DNA of 64,000 nucleotides from Burkholderiales bacterium (lineage in GTDB: Bacteria; Pseudomonadota; Gammaproteobacteria; Burkholderiales; SG8-41). The position numbers and the translations under genes were made by a program. Under the pieces are notes generated by a model that was given only the letters and a program-made list of their open reading frames with translations, did not search any database and was not told the DNA's origin. Shown here piece after piece: positions 33,616 to 41,643 of this stretch. Location: positions 359,837-423,836 of the forward strand of contig DATAJS010000009.1 of NCBI GenBank assembly GCA_036262035.1, read 5' to 3'. Position 1 is the first letter of the stretch. The number at the start of each line of letters is the position of its first letter.

Positions 33616-34083
33616 ATGGAAACAGTAGGACTCGGCTTACACTTCGAAGACCTTCCCGTCGGCAGGCAGTTCAAGACCATCGGCCGCACGGTCACCGAAG
33701 CGGACATCGTCAACTTCGTGAACTGCACCGGCATGGTCGAGGTGCTGTTCACCAACGTCGAGTTCCTGAAGCAGGACTCGGACATCAAGGGCCGTCTCGC
33801 GCCCGGCGCGCTGGTCTACACCTTCGCCGAAGGGCTGCTCTGCCAGTCGACGATGCAGCACACCGGCTACGCGTTCCTCGGCATGCAGCTCGAGGTGAAG
33901 AGCCCCGTCCTCGCGGGCGACACGATCCATGTCGAATGCGAAGTGGTCGAAGCGCGCCTCTCCAACAGCCGTCCCGGGCGCGGCCTCGTGCGCACCCGCA
34001 ATCGCGTGGTCAAACAGGACGGCAGCGTGGCGATCGAGTACACGCCGCTGCGGATGGTGAAGTGCCGCAAGAAAGAAGCGTGA
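33616..34083 (+). CDS. MaoC/hot-dog family protein lacking the hydratase dyad
   Basis: A 155-residue single hot-dog domain: LHFEDLPVGRQFKTIGRTVTEADIV-type N-terminus, the central helix AEGLLCQSTM and the strand VKSPVLAGDTIHVECEV. In MaoC hydratases the helix motif is TGDxNPxH; here it is TGMVEVLF, so the catalytic Asp and His are Met40 and Phe45. It sits where a hydratase is expected in the ring-opening operon, but it may be a binding or structural subunit. An AAAGGA site precedes the ATG at 33616. Confidence 0.75.
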   Translation: METVGLGLHFEDLPVGRQFKTIGRTVTEADIVNFVNCTGMVEVLFTNVEFLKQDSDIKGRLAPGALVYTFAEGLLCQSTMQHTGYAFLGMQLEVKSPVLAGDTIHVECEVVEARLSNSRPGRGLVRTRNRVVKQDGSVAIEYTPLRMVKCRKKEA

Positions 34084-34087
34084 CCCG

Positions 34088-35239
34088 ATGAGCGGTCCTC
34101 TCGCGGGCGTCCGCGTCCTCGATCTCACGATCAACATCCTCGGCCCGCTCGCCACGCAGATCCTCGGCGACATGGGCGCCGAGGTGATGAAGATCGAGGC
34201 GCCCGAAGGCGACCCGATGCGCCACTCGGGGCTCACGAAGAATCCCGGCATGGCGCAGCTCTTCATGAACACCAACCGCAACAAGAAGAGCGTGGTGCTC
34301 GATCTGAAGAAGCCGGCGCCGCGTGATGCGCTGCTGAAAATGGTCGAGACCGCCGACGTCTTCGTGCACAGCACGCGACCGCAGACGGCGGAACGGCTGG
34401 GCGTCTCCTATGAAGCGCTGTCCGCGCGCAACCCGCGCCTGGTGTACGCCTACGCCCCCGGCTACCGCTCCGACGGGCCGAACCGCGACCGCCCCGCTTT
34501 CGACGACGTGATCCAGGGCGAGAGCGGCATCGCCGCGATGATCGGCCGCGGCGCCGGCGAGCCGCGCTACATCCCGATGGTGATGGCCGACAAGTTCTGC
34601 GGTCACGTGCTCGCGTCCGCGATCGGCATGGCGCTCTACGCGCGCGAGCGCACCGGCAAGGGCCAGGAAGTCGTCGTGCCGATGCTGGAGACGATGCTCT
34701 CGTTCAACCTCGTCGAGCACCTCTGGACCAATTTCTTCGAAGCCGATCGTGCGAACCTCGGTTATTCGCGCATCTTCTCCGCGCACCGCCGCCCTTACGC
34801 GACGCGCGACGGCCACATCTGCATGCTCGCGGTCAGCGACGACCAGTGGCGGCGCGTGTTCCAGGTGATCGGCCGGCCGGAGCTCGCGCAGGACGAGCGC
34901 TTCGCCAGGCTCAACGCCCGCACGCGCAACATCGACACGCTCTACGAGACCCTCGCCGGCGAGCTTCGCAAGAAGACGACCGCCGAATGGCAGCAGCTCC
35001 TCGACGCCGCCGATCTGCCGAACGGCCGCGTCAACGAGCTCGCGAAGATGGCCGAAGACCCGTATCTCACCGAGACCGGCTTCTTCCATCACTACGAACA
35101 TCCCACCGAAGGCTCGATGGTGACCACCTCGATCCCGGTGCAATTCAGCGCAACGCCCGCGAGCCTGCGGTTGCAGCCGCCCGCGCTGGGCGAGCACACC
35201 GAGCAGGTCCTGCGCGAGCACGGCATGGAGAAGCTATGA
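34088..35239 (+). CDS. CaiB/BaiF (class III) CoA-transferase
   Basis: A 383-residue class III CoA-transferase, close in layout to the one at 692-1861 (SGPLAGVRVLDLT start, MKIEAPEGDPMRHSGLT, FDDVIQGESGIAAM and the probable catalytic Asp168 in MVMADKFCG). It starts 4 bp after the MaoC-like gene and overlaps badH by ATGA. In the ring-opening operon it replaces the acid-CoA ligase (AliA-type) of the known pathway, so activation would use an acyl-CoA donor instead of ATP. Confidence 0.85.
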   Translation: MSGPLAGVRVLDLTINILGPLATQILGDMGAEVMKIEAPEGDPMRHSGLTKNPGMAQLFMNTNRNKKSVVLDLKKPAPRDALLKMVETADVFVHSTRPQTAERLGVSYEALSARNPRLVYAYAPGYRSDGPNRDRPAFDDVIQGESGIAAMIGRGAGEPRYIPMVMADKFCGHVLASAIGMALYARERTGKGQEVVVPMLETMLSFNLVEHLWTNFFEADRANLGYSRIFSAHRRPYATRDGHICMLAVSDDQWRRVFQVIGRPELAQDERFARLNARTRNIDTLYETLAGELRKKTTAEWQQLLDAADLPNGRVNELAKMAEDPYLTETGFFHHYEHPTEGSMVTTSIPVQFSATPASLRLQPPALGEHTEQVLREHGMEKL

Positions 35240-36000
35240 AAGGTTTGAGCGGCAAAGCCGCGATCGTCACCGGCGCCGCGAGCGGTATCGGCCGCGCCAT
35301 CGCGGAGCGTCTATCGCTGGAGGGCTGCGTGGTCGGCGTCTTCGACCTCAACGCCGACGCCGCCGATGCGGCCGCCGGCGCGATCGGCTCGGCAGGCGGC
35401 AGAGCGTACGCGCACAAGGTCGACATCAGCGACTTGGGCGCGGTCCAGTCGGCGGTCAAGGCCTTCGAAGAACGCGCGGGCGCGATCGAGATCCTCGTCA
35501 ACAATGCCGGCTGGGACAAGGCCGCGCCCTTCCTCGGCTCCACGCCCGACCTCTGGAAGAAGCTGATCGACATCAACCTCTACGGCCCGATCAACCTGCA
35601 CTACGCGGTGCTGCCGGGCATGGTCCAGCGCAAGCGCGGGCGCGTGGTGAACATCGCGTCCGATGCCGGCCGCGTCGGCTCTTCGGGAGAATCGGTGTAC
35701 TCCGCGTGCAAGGGCGCGATCATCGCGCTGACCAAGACCCTCGCGCGTGAGCACGCGCGTCACAACATCCAGTTGAACTGCGTCTGCCCCGGACCGACCG
35801 ACACGCCGCTGCTGCGCTCGTTCGCGCAGGACGGCGACGCGGGACAGAAGCTGATCGACGGTCTCACGCGGGCGATTCCCATGAAGCGCCTCGGGCAGCC
35901 GACCGACTACCCCGGCATCGTCGCGTTCCTCGCGAGCGACGACGCCGCTTTCATCACCGGCCAGACGATCAGCGTCTCGGGCGGTCTCACGATGAGCTAG
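35236..36000 (+). CDS. badH: BadH-like 2-hydroxycyclohexanecarboxyl-CoA dehydrogenase (SDR)
   Basis: A 254-residue classical short-chain dehydrogenase with TGAASGIG (residues 12-19), NNAG (89-92), Ser142 and Tyr155/Lys159 of the catalytic triad. Stretches such as NIASDAGRVGSSGESVYSACKG and the C-terminus ITGQTISVSGGLTMS closely match what I recall of BadH, which oxidises 2-hydroxy- to 2-ketocyclohexanecarboxyl-CoA with NAD. The next gene is BadI-like, which strongly supports the assignment; the four-base overlap with the CoA-transferase shows coupling. Confidence 0.8.
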   Translation: MKGLSGKAAIVTGAASGIGRAIAERLSLEGCVVGVFDLNADAADAAAGAIGSAGGRAYAHKVDISDLGAVQSAVKAFEERAGAIEILVNNAGWDKAAPFLGSTPDLWKKLIDINLYGPINLHYAVLPGMVQRKRGRVVNIASDAGRVGSSGESVYSACKGAIIALTKTLAREHARHNIQLNCVCPGPTDTPLLRSFAQDGDAGQKLIDGLTRAIPMKRLGQPTDYPGIVAFLASDDAAFITGQTISVSGGLTMS

Positions 36001-36008
36001 GAAACGAT

Positions 36009-36791
36009 ATGGCCTACGAAGATATCAGACTCGAAAAGAAAGACGGCGTCGCGCGCATCACCATCGACCGCCCCAAAGTGATGAACGCTTTTCGCGGCAA
36101 GACCTGCGAAGAGCTCCTCGACGCGTTCGCCGACGCGGGCTGGGACAAATCGATCGGCGTGATCGTGCTGACCGGCGCAGGCGACCGCGCGTTCTGCACC
36201 GGCGGCGACCAGTCGGCGCACGACGGCTCGTACGACGGCCGCGGCACGATCGGCATGCCGATCGAGCAGCTGCACAACGTGATGCGCGAGATTCCCAAGC
36301 CCGTCATCGCCCGCGTGCAGGGCTACGCGATCGGCGGCGGCAACGTGCTCGCGACGGTCTGCGATCTCACCATCGCCTCGGACAAGGCGATCTTCGGCCA
36401 GGTCGGTCCGAAAGTCGGCTCGGTCGATCCGGGCTGGGGCACCGCGTATCTCGCGAGCGTCGTCGGCGAAAAGCGCGCGCGCGAGATCTGGTATCTCTGC
36501 CGCCGCTACACCGCGCAGCAGGCGCTGGAGATGGGCCTCTGCAACGCCGTCGTGCCGCACGACCAGCTCGACGCCGAAGTCGACAAGTGGTGCGCGGAGA
36601 TCGTCGAGAAAAGCCCGACCGCGGTCGCGATCGCCAAGGCGTCGTTCAACGCCGCCTCCGAGAACATCCGCGGCATCGGCAGCCTCGGCTTCCAGGCGCT
36701 CAACCTCTACTACCAGACCGAGGAATCGAAGGAAGGCGTGAAAGCGTTCCTCGAGAAACGCAAGCCCGAGTTCCGTAAAAAAATGAAGTGA
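36009..36791 (+). CDS. badI: BadI-like 2-ketocyclohexanecarboxyl-CoA hydrolase (ring opening)
   Basis: A 260-residue crotonase that would hydrolyse the ring of 2-ketocyclohexanecarboxyl-CoA to give pimeloyl-CoA. Diagnostic stretches are RPKVMNAFRGKTCEELL, GAGDRAFCTGGDQSAHDG, DGRGTIGMP and QVGPKVGSVDPGWGTAYLA. Ser138, Asp140 and Tyr235, the residues I recall as important in Rhodopseudomonas BadI, are all at the same positions. The C-terminus EKRKPEFRKKMK also matches. It directly follows badH; naphthoate synthase-like MenB is the nearest alternative. Confidence 0.85.
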   Translation: MAYEDIRLEKKDGVARITIDRPKVMNAFRGKTCEELLDAFADAGWDKSIGVIVLTGAGDRAFCTGGDQSAHDGSYDGRGTIGMPIEQLHNVMREIPKPVIARVQGYAIGGGNVLATVCDLTIASDKAIFGQVGPKVGSVDPGWGTAYLASVVGEKRAREIWYLCRRYTAQQALEMGLCNAVVPHDQLDAEVDKWCAEIVEKSPTAVAIAKASFNAASENIRGIGSLGFQALNLYYQTEESKEGVKAFLEKRKPEFRKKMK

Positions 36792-36813
36792 CGGCCGCGA
36801 ATCGCGGCCGTCA
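36789..36813 (+). terminator. Strong hairpin overlapping the badI stop codon
   Basis: Perfect 12-bp arms (TGACGGCCGCGA and its complement) with a one-base loop begin at the stop codon itself. No T-run follows. It may attenuate transcription between badI and the quinone-reductase-like gene. Confidence 0.5.
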
Positions 36814-36814
36814 T

Positions 36815-36904
36815 CCCGGACGCGTGCGCGCCGGCGCACGCGTCCGGGATCCATTTTGACTTTCGTAGGGTGCGCGCAAGCGCACCGTTAGCACGGACCC
36901 TACG
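36815..36904. repeat. Two dispersed palindromes before the MDR gene
   Basis: A long CCCGGACGCGTGCGCGCCGG / CGCACGCGTCCGGG stem (36815-36848) with the CCATTTTGAC linker is followed by a CGTAGGGTGCGCGC ... GGACCCTACG element (36864-36904). They separate badI from the next gene. Confidence 0.65.
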
Positions 36905-36924
36905 AAAACGTGTCGAGTCGATGT

Positions 36925-37899
36925 ATGCGTGCAGTACTGTGTAAAGCCTACGGCCTCCCCAAAGACCTCGTCGTCGAGGAAATCCCTTCGCCTACGCCGC
37001 GTGAAGGCGAAGTGCTGGTGACGGTGAAGGCGGCGGGCGTCAACTTCCCCGACACGCTGATGATCCAGAACAGATATCAGCACCGGCAGGCGCTGCCGTT
37101 CTCGCCCGGCTACGAGATCGCGGGCGTGGTGCAAGCGCTCGGTCCCGGCGTCAGCGGATTGAACGTCGGCGACGCGGGCATCGCCATGCTGCGCTCGGGC
37201 GCGTTCGCGGAGGAAGCGATCGTCCCGGCGGATCGCTTCTGGCGCATCCCGAAAGACGTCGATTTCGTCGATGCCGCTGCGTTCCCGCTCGCCTATGGCA
37301 CGAGCTATCACGCGCTGAAGGATCGCGGACAGCTCAAGGCAGGCGAGACGCTTCTGGTATTGGGCGCGGCGGGCGGCGTCGGCCTCGCCGCGGTCCAGCT
37401 CGGCAAGCTCATGGGCGCGAAAGTGATCGCGTGTGCATCGTCGGCGGACAAGCTCGAGACGTGCAAGCGCGCGGGAGCCGATGCGCTCATCGACTACAGC
37501 AAACAGGATTTCCGCGAAGCGGTGAAAGCGATTGCCGGCGACCGCGGGGTCGACGTGATCCTCGATCCGGTGAGCGGGCCGTATGCCGAAGCCGCAGTGC
37601 GCTCGACGGCGTGGTACGGGCGCTATCTCGTCGTCGGCTTCACCAGCGGCGAGATCCCCAGGATCCCGATGAACCTGCCGCTGCTCAAGGGCTGCTCGCT
37701 GGTCGGCGTCGCGTGGGACACCTATTCGCGCCGCAATCCCGAAGGCGGCAAGCAGAACGTCGCCGAAATGATCGAGTGGATCAGGAGCGGCAAGCTCAAA
37801 CCCACGGTGACCGCGCGCTACAGCCTCGACGACGCGCCGAAAGCGCTCGAAGATGTCATGGAGCGCCGGGTGCAGGGCAAGGCGGTCATCGTGATGTAG
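36925..37899 (+). CDS. NADPH:quinone oxidoreductase-like MDR protein
   Basis: A 324-residue medium-chain reductase without zinc ligands: the N-terminal catalytic domain (VTVKAAGVNFPDTLMIQ) and the nucleotide-binding motif VLGAAGGVGLAAVQLGKLMGA near residue 145. Such enzymes reduce quinones or enoyl thioesters with NADPH. The start is ATG at 36925; an alternative GTG at 36910 would add five residues. It may belong to the ring-opening operon but is separated by a hairpin and repeats. Confidence 0.75.
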   Translation: MRAVLCKAYGLPKDLVVEEIPSPTPREGEVLVTVKAAGVNFPDTLMIQNRYQHRQALPFSPGYEIAGVVQALGPGVSGLNVGDAGIAMLRSGAFAEEAIVPADRFWRIPKDVDFVDAAAFPLAYGTSYHALKDRGQLKAGETLLVLGAAGGVGLAAVQLGKLMGAKVIACASSADKLETCKRAGADALIDYSKQDFREAVKAIAGDRGVDVILDPVSGPYAEAAVRSTAWYGRYLVVGFTSGEIPRIPMNLPLLKGCSLVGVAWDTYSRRNPEGGKQNVAEMIEWIRSGKLKPTVTARYSLDDAPKALEDVMERRVQGKAVIVM

Positions 37900-37913
37900 C
37901 GTTCGTGCGCCGC

Positions 37914-37980
37914 GCGATTGCTTCGTCGCTGCGCTCCTCGCAATGACTGCCTGGCGGTCATCGCGAGGCGGCTCCGAAGG
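37914..37980. repeat. Dispersed repeat, CAATGACTGCC / GGCGGTCATCGCGAGG
   Basis: GATTGCTTCGTCGCTGCGCTC and CTCGCAATGAC are followed by an inverted GGTCATCGCGAGG, the arms of the family also found at 20423 and 42499. Confidence 0.65.
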
Positions 37981-38014
37981 AACGCCGACGCGATCCATGA
38001 CGCACGACATTGCT

Positions 38015-38578
38015 TTACACGATCCGCCAGACGCTGTGCTTCGCGCGGTCCCCGATGCCTGCGGCCGCCTCGCGCCACGCGCGATGGTCGACGCTGTCGG
38101 CTTCGACGCCCTCGCGCTTCAGAAGCCAGCGCGGCAAGTCGTCCCCCGGGGTGATGAGACGCAAAGCCTGTACATCGTCGGCCGGCGCGGCCTGTAAGAG
38201 CTCGACGACCTCGACGTCGACGTCCGCCGAGCCGTATACCCAGTCCAGCGTGACGATCCCCGACTCCGTCGCTACAGGACTCTGCGCCTCGAACAGCGGC
38301 CGCTCGAAGCGCCGGCAGAGCTTGCGCATGCCCGCGCGCACGGCCTCGAACGCAGCGCTCGCGGCGCGCACATCCATGTCCCGCAAGTGGCCGTCCACGT
38401 CGTCGAAATGCTGCTCCCACACGACATCGGGCAACTCGGCACTCCCCGATTGCCGCGCCAGCACCCTGCCCCGCGGCAGCTTCAGATCGAGCCGGACGTC
38501 ACACGCGAGCAGCCGCTGCCGCAGCACGGCATCGGCCTGCGCCGGCTGCGCGTAATAGAAGTTGAACGAGACGATCAT
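38015..38578 (-). CDS. Hypothetical protein
   Basis: I do not recognise this 187-residue protein. It begins MIVSFNFYYAQPAQ, has no signal peptide and contains alternating predicted strands and helices, which would suit an alpha/beta ferredoxin-like (Dabb or NIPSNAP-like) fold; that is only a guess. It is divergent from the Sua5-like gene with 55 bp between the starts, so the two may share a promoter region. Confidence 0.55.
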   Translation of the reverse strand: MIVSFNFYYAQPAQADAVLRQRLLACDVRLDLKLPRGRVLARQSGSAELPDVVWEQHFDDVDGHLRDMDVRAASAAFEAVRAGMRKLCRRFERPLFEAQSPVATESGIVTLDWVYGSADVDVEVVELLQAAPADDVQALRLITPGDDLPRWLLKREGVEADSVDHRAWREAAAGIGDRAKHSVWRIV

Positions 38579-38633
38579 TCAAGTCCTGACGTATTGTTCT
38601 CCACCCGCGTAGATTAAAGGAAGGAACGCTCTC

Positions 38634-39320
38634 TTGGCTGCACCCATGCCCGGTCGCGACGTCGAGGCCGATGCCCGACGCGTATACGATTGCGTCGTCG
38701 ACGGCGGCATCGCGATCATCCATCTCGACGTCGCCTATGCCGTGCTCGCTCACACCGCGGACGCGGTGCGCAGGTTCTACGAGGCGAAGCGCCGAAGCTA
38801 TAACAAGCCGACCGGCATCCTGGGCAACCACCGGTTGCACGAGGAGCTGCACCTGCTGTCCGATCAGCAGCGGGAGATGGTGAGAACCATCACCCGGGAT
38901 TACGACCTGCCGCTCGCGGTGATCGCGCCCTTCCGCAAGAATCATCCGCTCATCGCGCGCATGGATCCCTTCGTGGCTACGCAAGCGGTGAAGGGCGACA
39001 CCCTCAACATCCTGCTCAACGCGGGAACGTTGCGCACCGCGATCGCCGACCTCGCGATCGGGAACGGCAAGCTTTTCGTCGGCACGTCGGCCAACACATC
39101 GCTCGCCGGCAGCCGCTACCGCCTGGACGACATCGAACCGGATGTCCGCTCCATAGCGGACCTCGAGATCGATTACGGGCCTTCGAAGTACGCCAATCCG
39201 CTGGGACTGTCCAGCACGATGATCGATTTCTCGACCTATCGGGTGCAGCGTGCCGGCGTGTGCTTCGAAGAGATTTCGAACGTGATGGAGCGCCGCTTCG
39301 GCATCACGCTGCACAAATGA
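38634..39320 (+). CDS. Sua5/YciO/YrdC-type protein
   Basis: The 228-residue protein has the YrdC-fold signatures: AKRRSYNKPTGILG near residue 50 (the K-x-R region) and GTSANTSLAGS near residue 150 (the SxN motif), with SSTMIDFST near the C-terminus. Family members make threonylcarbamoyl-AMP for tRNA modification, but this one is shorter and divergent, so it may be a YciO-like paralogue. The TTG at 38634 follows a GGAAGGAA site; an ATG at 38646 is possible. Confidence 0.7.
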   Translation: MAAPMPGRDVEADARRVYDCVVDGGIAIIHLDVAYAVLAHTADAVRRFYEAKRRSYNKPTGILGNHRLHEELHLLSDQQREMVRTITRDYDLPLAVIAPFRKNHPLIARMDPFVATQAVKGDTLNILLNAGTLRTAIADLAIGNGKLFVGTSANTSLAGSRYRLDDIEPDVRSIADLEIDYGPSKYANPLGLSSTMIDFSTYRVQRAGVCFEEISNVMERRFGITLHK

Positions 39321-39323
39321 CGA

Positions 39324-39755
39324 TCAGCCGGCCTGCGGATAGTACGTCCCGCGCCCGATCGCGACGAGACCGCCCTTTTCGTCGCTGACGTCGATGTCCA
39401 CCACCGCCACGGTCTTGCCCGCACGCCGCACGCGCGCGGTCGCCACCAAAGCGTCGCCGACCGCCGGCTTGAGGTAATCGATCCGCAGGTTGATCGTCGG
39501 CACGCCGCCGCCGACCATCGCGCCGATGGCGAAATCGCCGGTGACATCGATGAGCGATGCGATCGGCCCGCCATGGAACTGCTTCGTCCCCGGACGGCGC
39601 TCCAGCCCCGGATGCATCGGCATGCGAATCTCGACCTCGCCCGCGTCGTTGTCGATCCTGAGCACCTCCAGCTTGAGCGTGCTCATGAACGGCGACGCGG
39701 CGAAGAGGTCCGCGAGGCGCTTGGCGTCCAGCTTCGGCTTCTGCTCTTCGCTCAC
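39324..39755 (-). CDS. PaaI-family hot-dog thioesterase
   Basis: A 143-residue acyl-CoA thioesterase of the PaaI/4-hydroxybenzoyl-CoA thioesterase fold: HPGLERRPGTKQFHGGPIASLID near residue 50 holds the typical HGG loop, and a PTINLRIDYLKPA strand follows. It starts with GTG in a GTGA overlap with the reductase gene and ends the UbiD-ligase operon. It probably releases CoA from a product or rescues trapped thioesters. Confidence 0.8.
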   Translation of the reverse strand: MSEEQKPKLDAKRLADLFAASPFMSTLKLEVLRIDNDAGEVEIRMPMHPGLERRPGTKQFHGGPIASLIDVTGDFAIGAMVGGGVPTINLRIDYLKPAVGDALVATARVRRAGKTVAVVDIDVSDEKGGLVAIGRGTYYPQAG

Positions 39756-40762
39756 GGCTTCACCACCACTTTCCCGAAGACTTCGCGGTTCTCCAGGAGA
39801 TCGAACGCCGCGTTCACCTCTTCCAGCGCGAACGTGCGGTCGATGATGGGCTTGAGCTTCTGCGTTCTCACCAGCTCGAAGAGCTGCTCGATGTCCTCGC
39901 GCATCCAGCCGTTCGATCCCAGCACCTGCAGCTCGAAGGTCCAGATGAAGCGGATGTCTTCCTTGGGATCGTAGCCCGCGGTCGCGCCGCACGTGAGCAG
40001 CCTGCCCTGGCGGTGCAGGATGCGCAGCGACGGGACCCACGTGTCGCCGCCGGTGAAGTTGACGACGACGTCGACACCCTTGGTGAACTGCCGCCGGTGC
40101 GGCTTGCCGAACTTTTCAAACACCCAGTCGGTGAGCTTGTGCTGGGTGTAATCGAGCAGGTGATCGGCGCCGAGGTCTTTCAACCGCGCGAGCTTGGCGT
40201 CGCTCGACGAGCACGCGATCACCTCGCAGCCCGCGAGCTTCGCGAGCTGCACGCAGCACGTGCCTACTCCGCCCGATGCGCCGAGGATCAGCACTTTCTC
40301 GCCGGCTTTGACGCGCCCGATGGTGTACATCATGCGCAGCGCGGTGCCGTACGCGACCGGAAGGCAGGCCGCGTCCTCGTACCCGATGGCCTCGGGCAGC
40401 TTCACCAGGTGGTGCGTCGGCACCTTGCAGTATTCGGCGAGGCCGCCGTGCCACATCTCGCCGATCAGGCCGCCCATGTTCACGCGGTCGACCGGGTCGA
40501 TGAGCACGCGGTCGCCGGCTTTCCAGTCGTGCACGCCCGAGCCGACCTCGACGATGTCGCCCGCGAAGTCGATGCCCATGATCGCCGGCATCGGCACCTT
40601 GATGCCGGGCATGCCGCGCCGCGTGAAGAGGTCGTGATAGTTGAGCGAGGTCGCGCGCACGCGCACGACGACCTCGTCGGCGCCCGGCTTCGGATCGGGA
40701 AAACCCGATTCGAGCCTGATCGAGCCCGGTCCGCCGTGCTCGTAGATCACTGCTGCTTTCAA
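39752..40762 (-). CDS. Medium-chain zinc-type alcohol dehydrogenase/quinone reductase-like protein
   Basis: A 336-residue MDR protein: MKAAVIYEHGG at the start, SLNYHDLFTRRGMPG, and the Rossmann motif ILGASGGVGTCCVQLAKLAGC near residue 165. The best start is a TTG at 40762, 7 bases after AGGAG; no ATG is close. It reduces or oxidises a substrate in the UbiD-ligase operon, perhaps an enoyl-CoA. Structural zinc cysteines are not evident. Confidence 0.8.
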   Translation of the reverse strand: MKAAVIYEHGGPGSIRLESGFPDPKPGADEVVVRVRATSLNYHDLFTRRGMPGIKVPMPAIMGIDFAGDIVEVGSGVHDWKAGDRVLIDPVDRVNMGGLIGEMWHGGLAEYCKVPTHHLVKLPEAIGYEDAACLPVAYGTALRMMYTIGRVKAGEKVLILGASGGVGTCCVQLAKLAGCEVIACSSSDAKLARLKDLGADHLLDYTQHKLTDWVFEKFGKPHRRQFTKGVDVVVNFTGGDTWVPSLRILHRQGRLLTCGATAGYDPKEDIRFIWTFELQVLGSNGWMREDIEQLFELVRTQKLKPIIDRTFALEEVNAAFDLLENREVFGKVVVKP

Positions 40763-40767
40763 ATCCG

Positions 40768-41643
40768 TTACTCCTGGAAGAAGAGGATGGCCGCGCCGCA
40801 CGCGTCGGCCGGCAGAACCCAGATTGCGCCGTCGGCGCCGTCGCGCGGATCGGCGCCGTTCTTCGCGAGCAGCGCGCGCGTCGCGGCAAGATCCTTCACC
40901 GAGAAGCCTATACCCGCAGGGCTCGGCAGCGCGGGCGCCGCAGCGCCGGGTGCGCGCCGCGCCCACGCCTCGGGCGTCGCGATCCACACGCTGCCGCGGG
41001 CGAGCGCGATGCGCCACTCGCCGTCTGCGGTCGACTTCGCATCCGCACCGAACAGCGCGGCGTACTTGTCGGCCACCGCTTGCGCATCCGCCGCGCACAG
41101 AAACACGTCGCGTATCGCGACGGCGCCGTTCGGGTGATCGAGCAGATGCGGCTGCCACAGGACATCGGGCGTGAGATGCTCGATGAAGATCATCCGCGAT
41201 TCGGGATACGCGGCGAGATCGAAATAGAGGTTCCGGAACGCCGCCTTGCGCGTGTCGCTCCCGTCGCGGCCGTATGCGGCGTCGCGCTCGAGCTTCCTCA
41301 CGCCTTCGACCGCGATGCCGCGCCGCTTCAGCGTTTCATACGCTGCGTCCGCCGAATCGACGCCGAACGCGACGATGTGCGCGCCTTCGTAGCGCGCGAC
41401 GAGGCTCTTGATGTTGCTGTAGATCGCCGGGTCGGTGAGGCCCACGATCTCGAGGTAGCCGTCGCGGAACATCGCGCAGTGGTTCCCCGAGCCGAACGGG
41501 ATCACGGGCGCGCCGGGCGACGGCGAGCCGCGGTGGAGGCTGCGTGGCGTCAGCGTGAATCCCAGGCGCTCGTAGGCGGCGCGTCCGCGCTCGAGGTCCT
41601 TGATCGCGACGCCGACGTGGTCGAGCTTCACTGCATCAGTCAT
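40768..41643 (-). CDS. VOC-superfamily protein (second of two)
   Basis: A 291-residue protein with two glyoxalase-like halves: KLDHVGVAIKDLERGRAAYERLGF at the start and GIGFSVKDLAATRALL near residue 245. It shares the order GFTLTP, FGSGNHCAMFRDGYLEIVG and IFIEHLTPDVLWQPHLLDHPNGA with the upstream neighbour, so the pair arose by duplication. VOC enzymes are metal-dependent dioxygenases, isomerases or lyases; the substrate is presumably linked to the UbiD-ligase pathway. Confidence 0.75.
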   Translation of the reverse strand: MTDAVKLDHVGVAIKDLERGRAAYERLGFTLTPRSLHRGSPSPGAPVIPFGSGNHCAMFRDGYLEIVGLTDPAIYSNIKSLVARYEGAHIVAFGVDSADAAYETLKRRGIAVEGVRKLERDAAYGRDGSDTRKAAFRNLYFDLAAYPESRMIFIEHLTPDVLWQPHLLDHPNGAVAIRDVFLCAADAQAVADKYAALFGADAKSTADGEWRIALARGSVWIATPEAWARRAPGAAAPALPSPAGIGFSVKDLAATRALLAKNGADPRDGADGAIWVLPADACGAAILFFQE

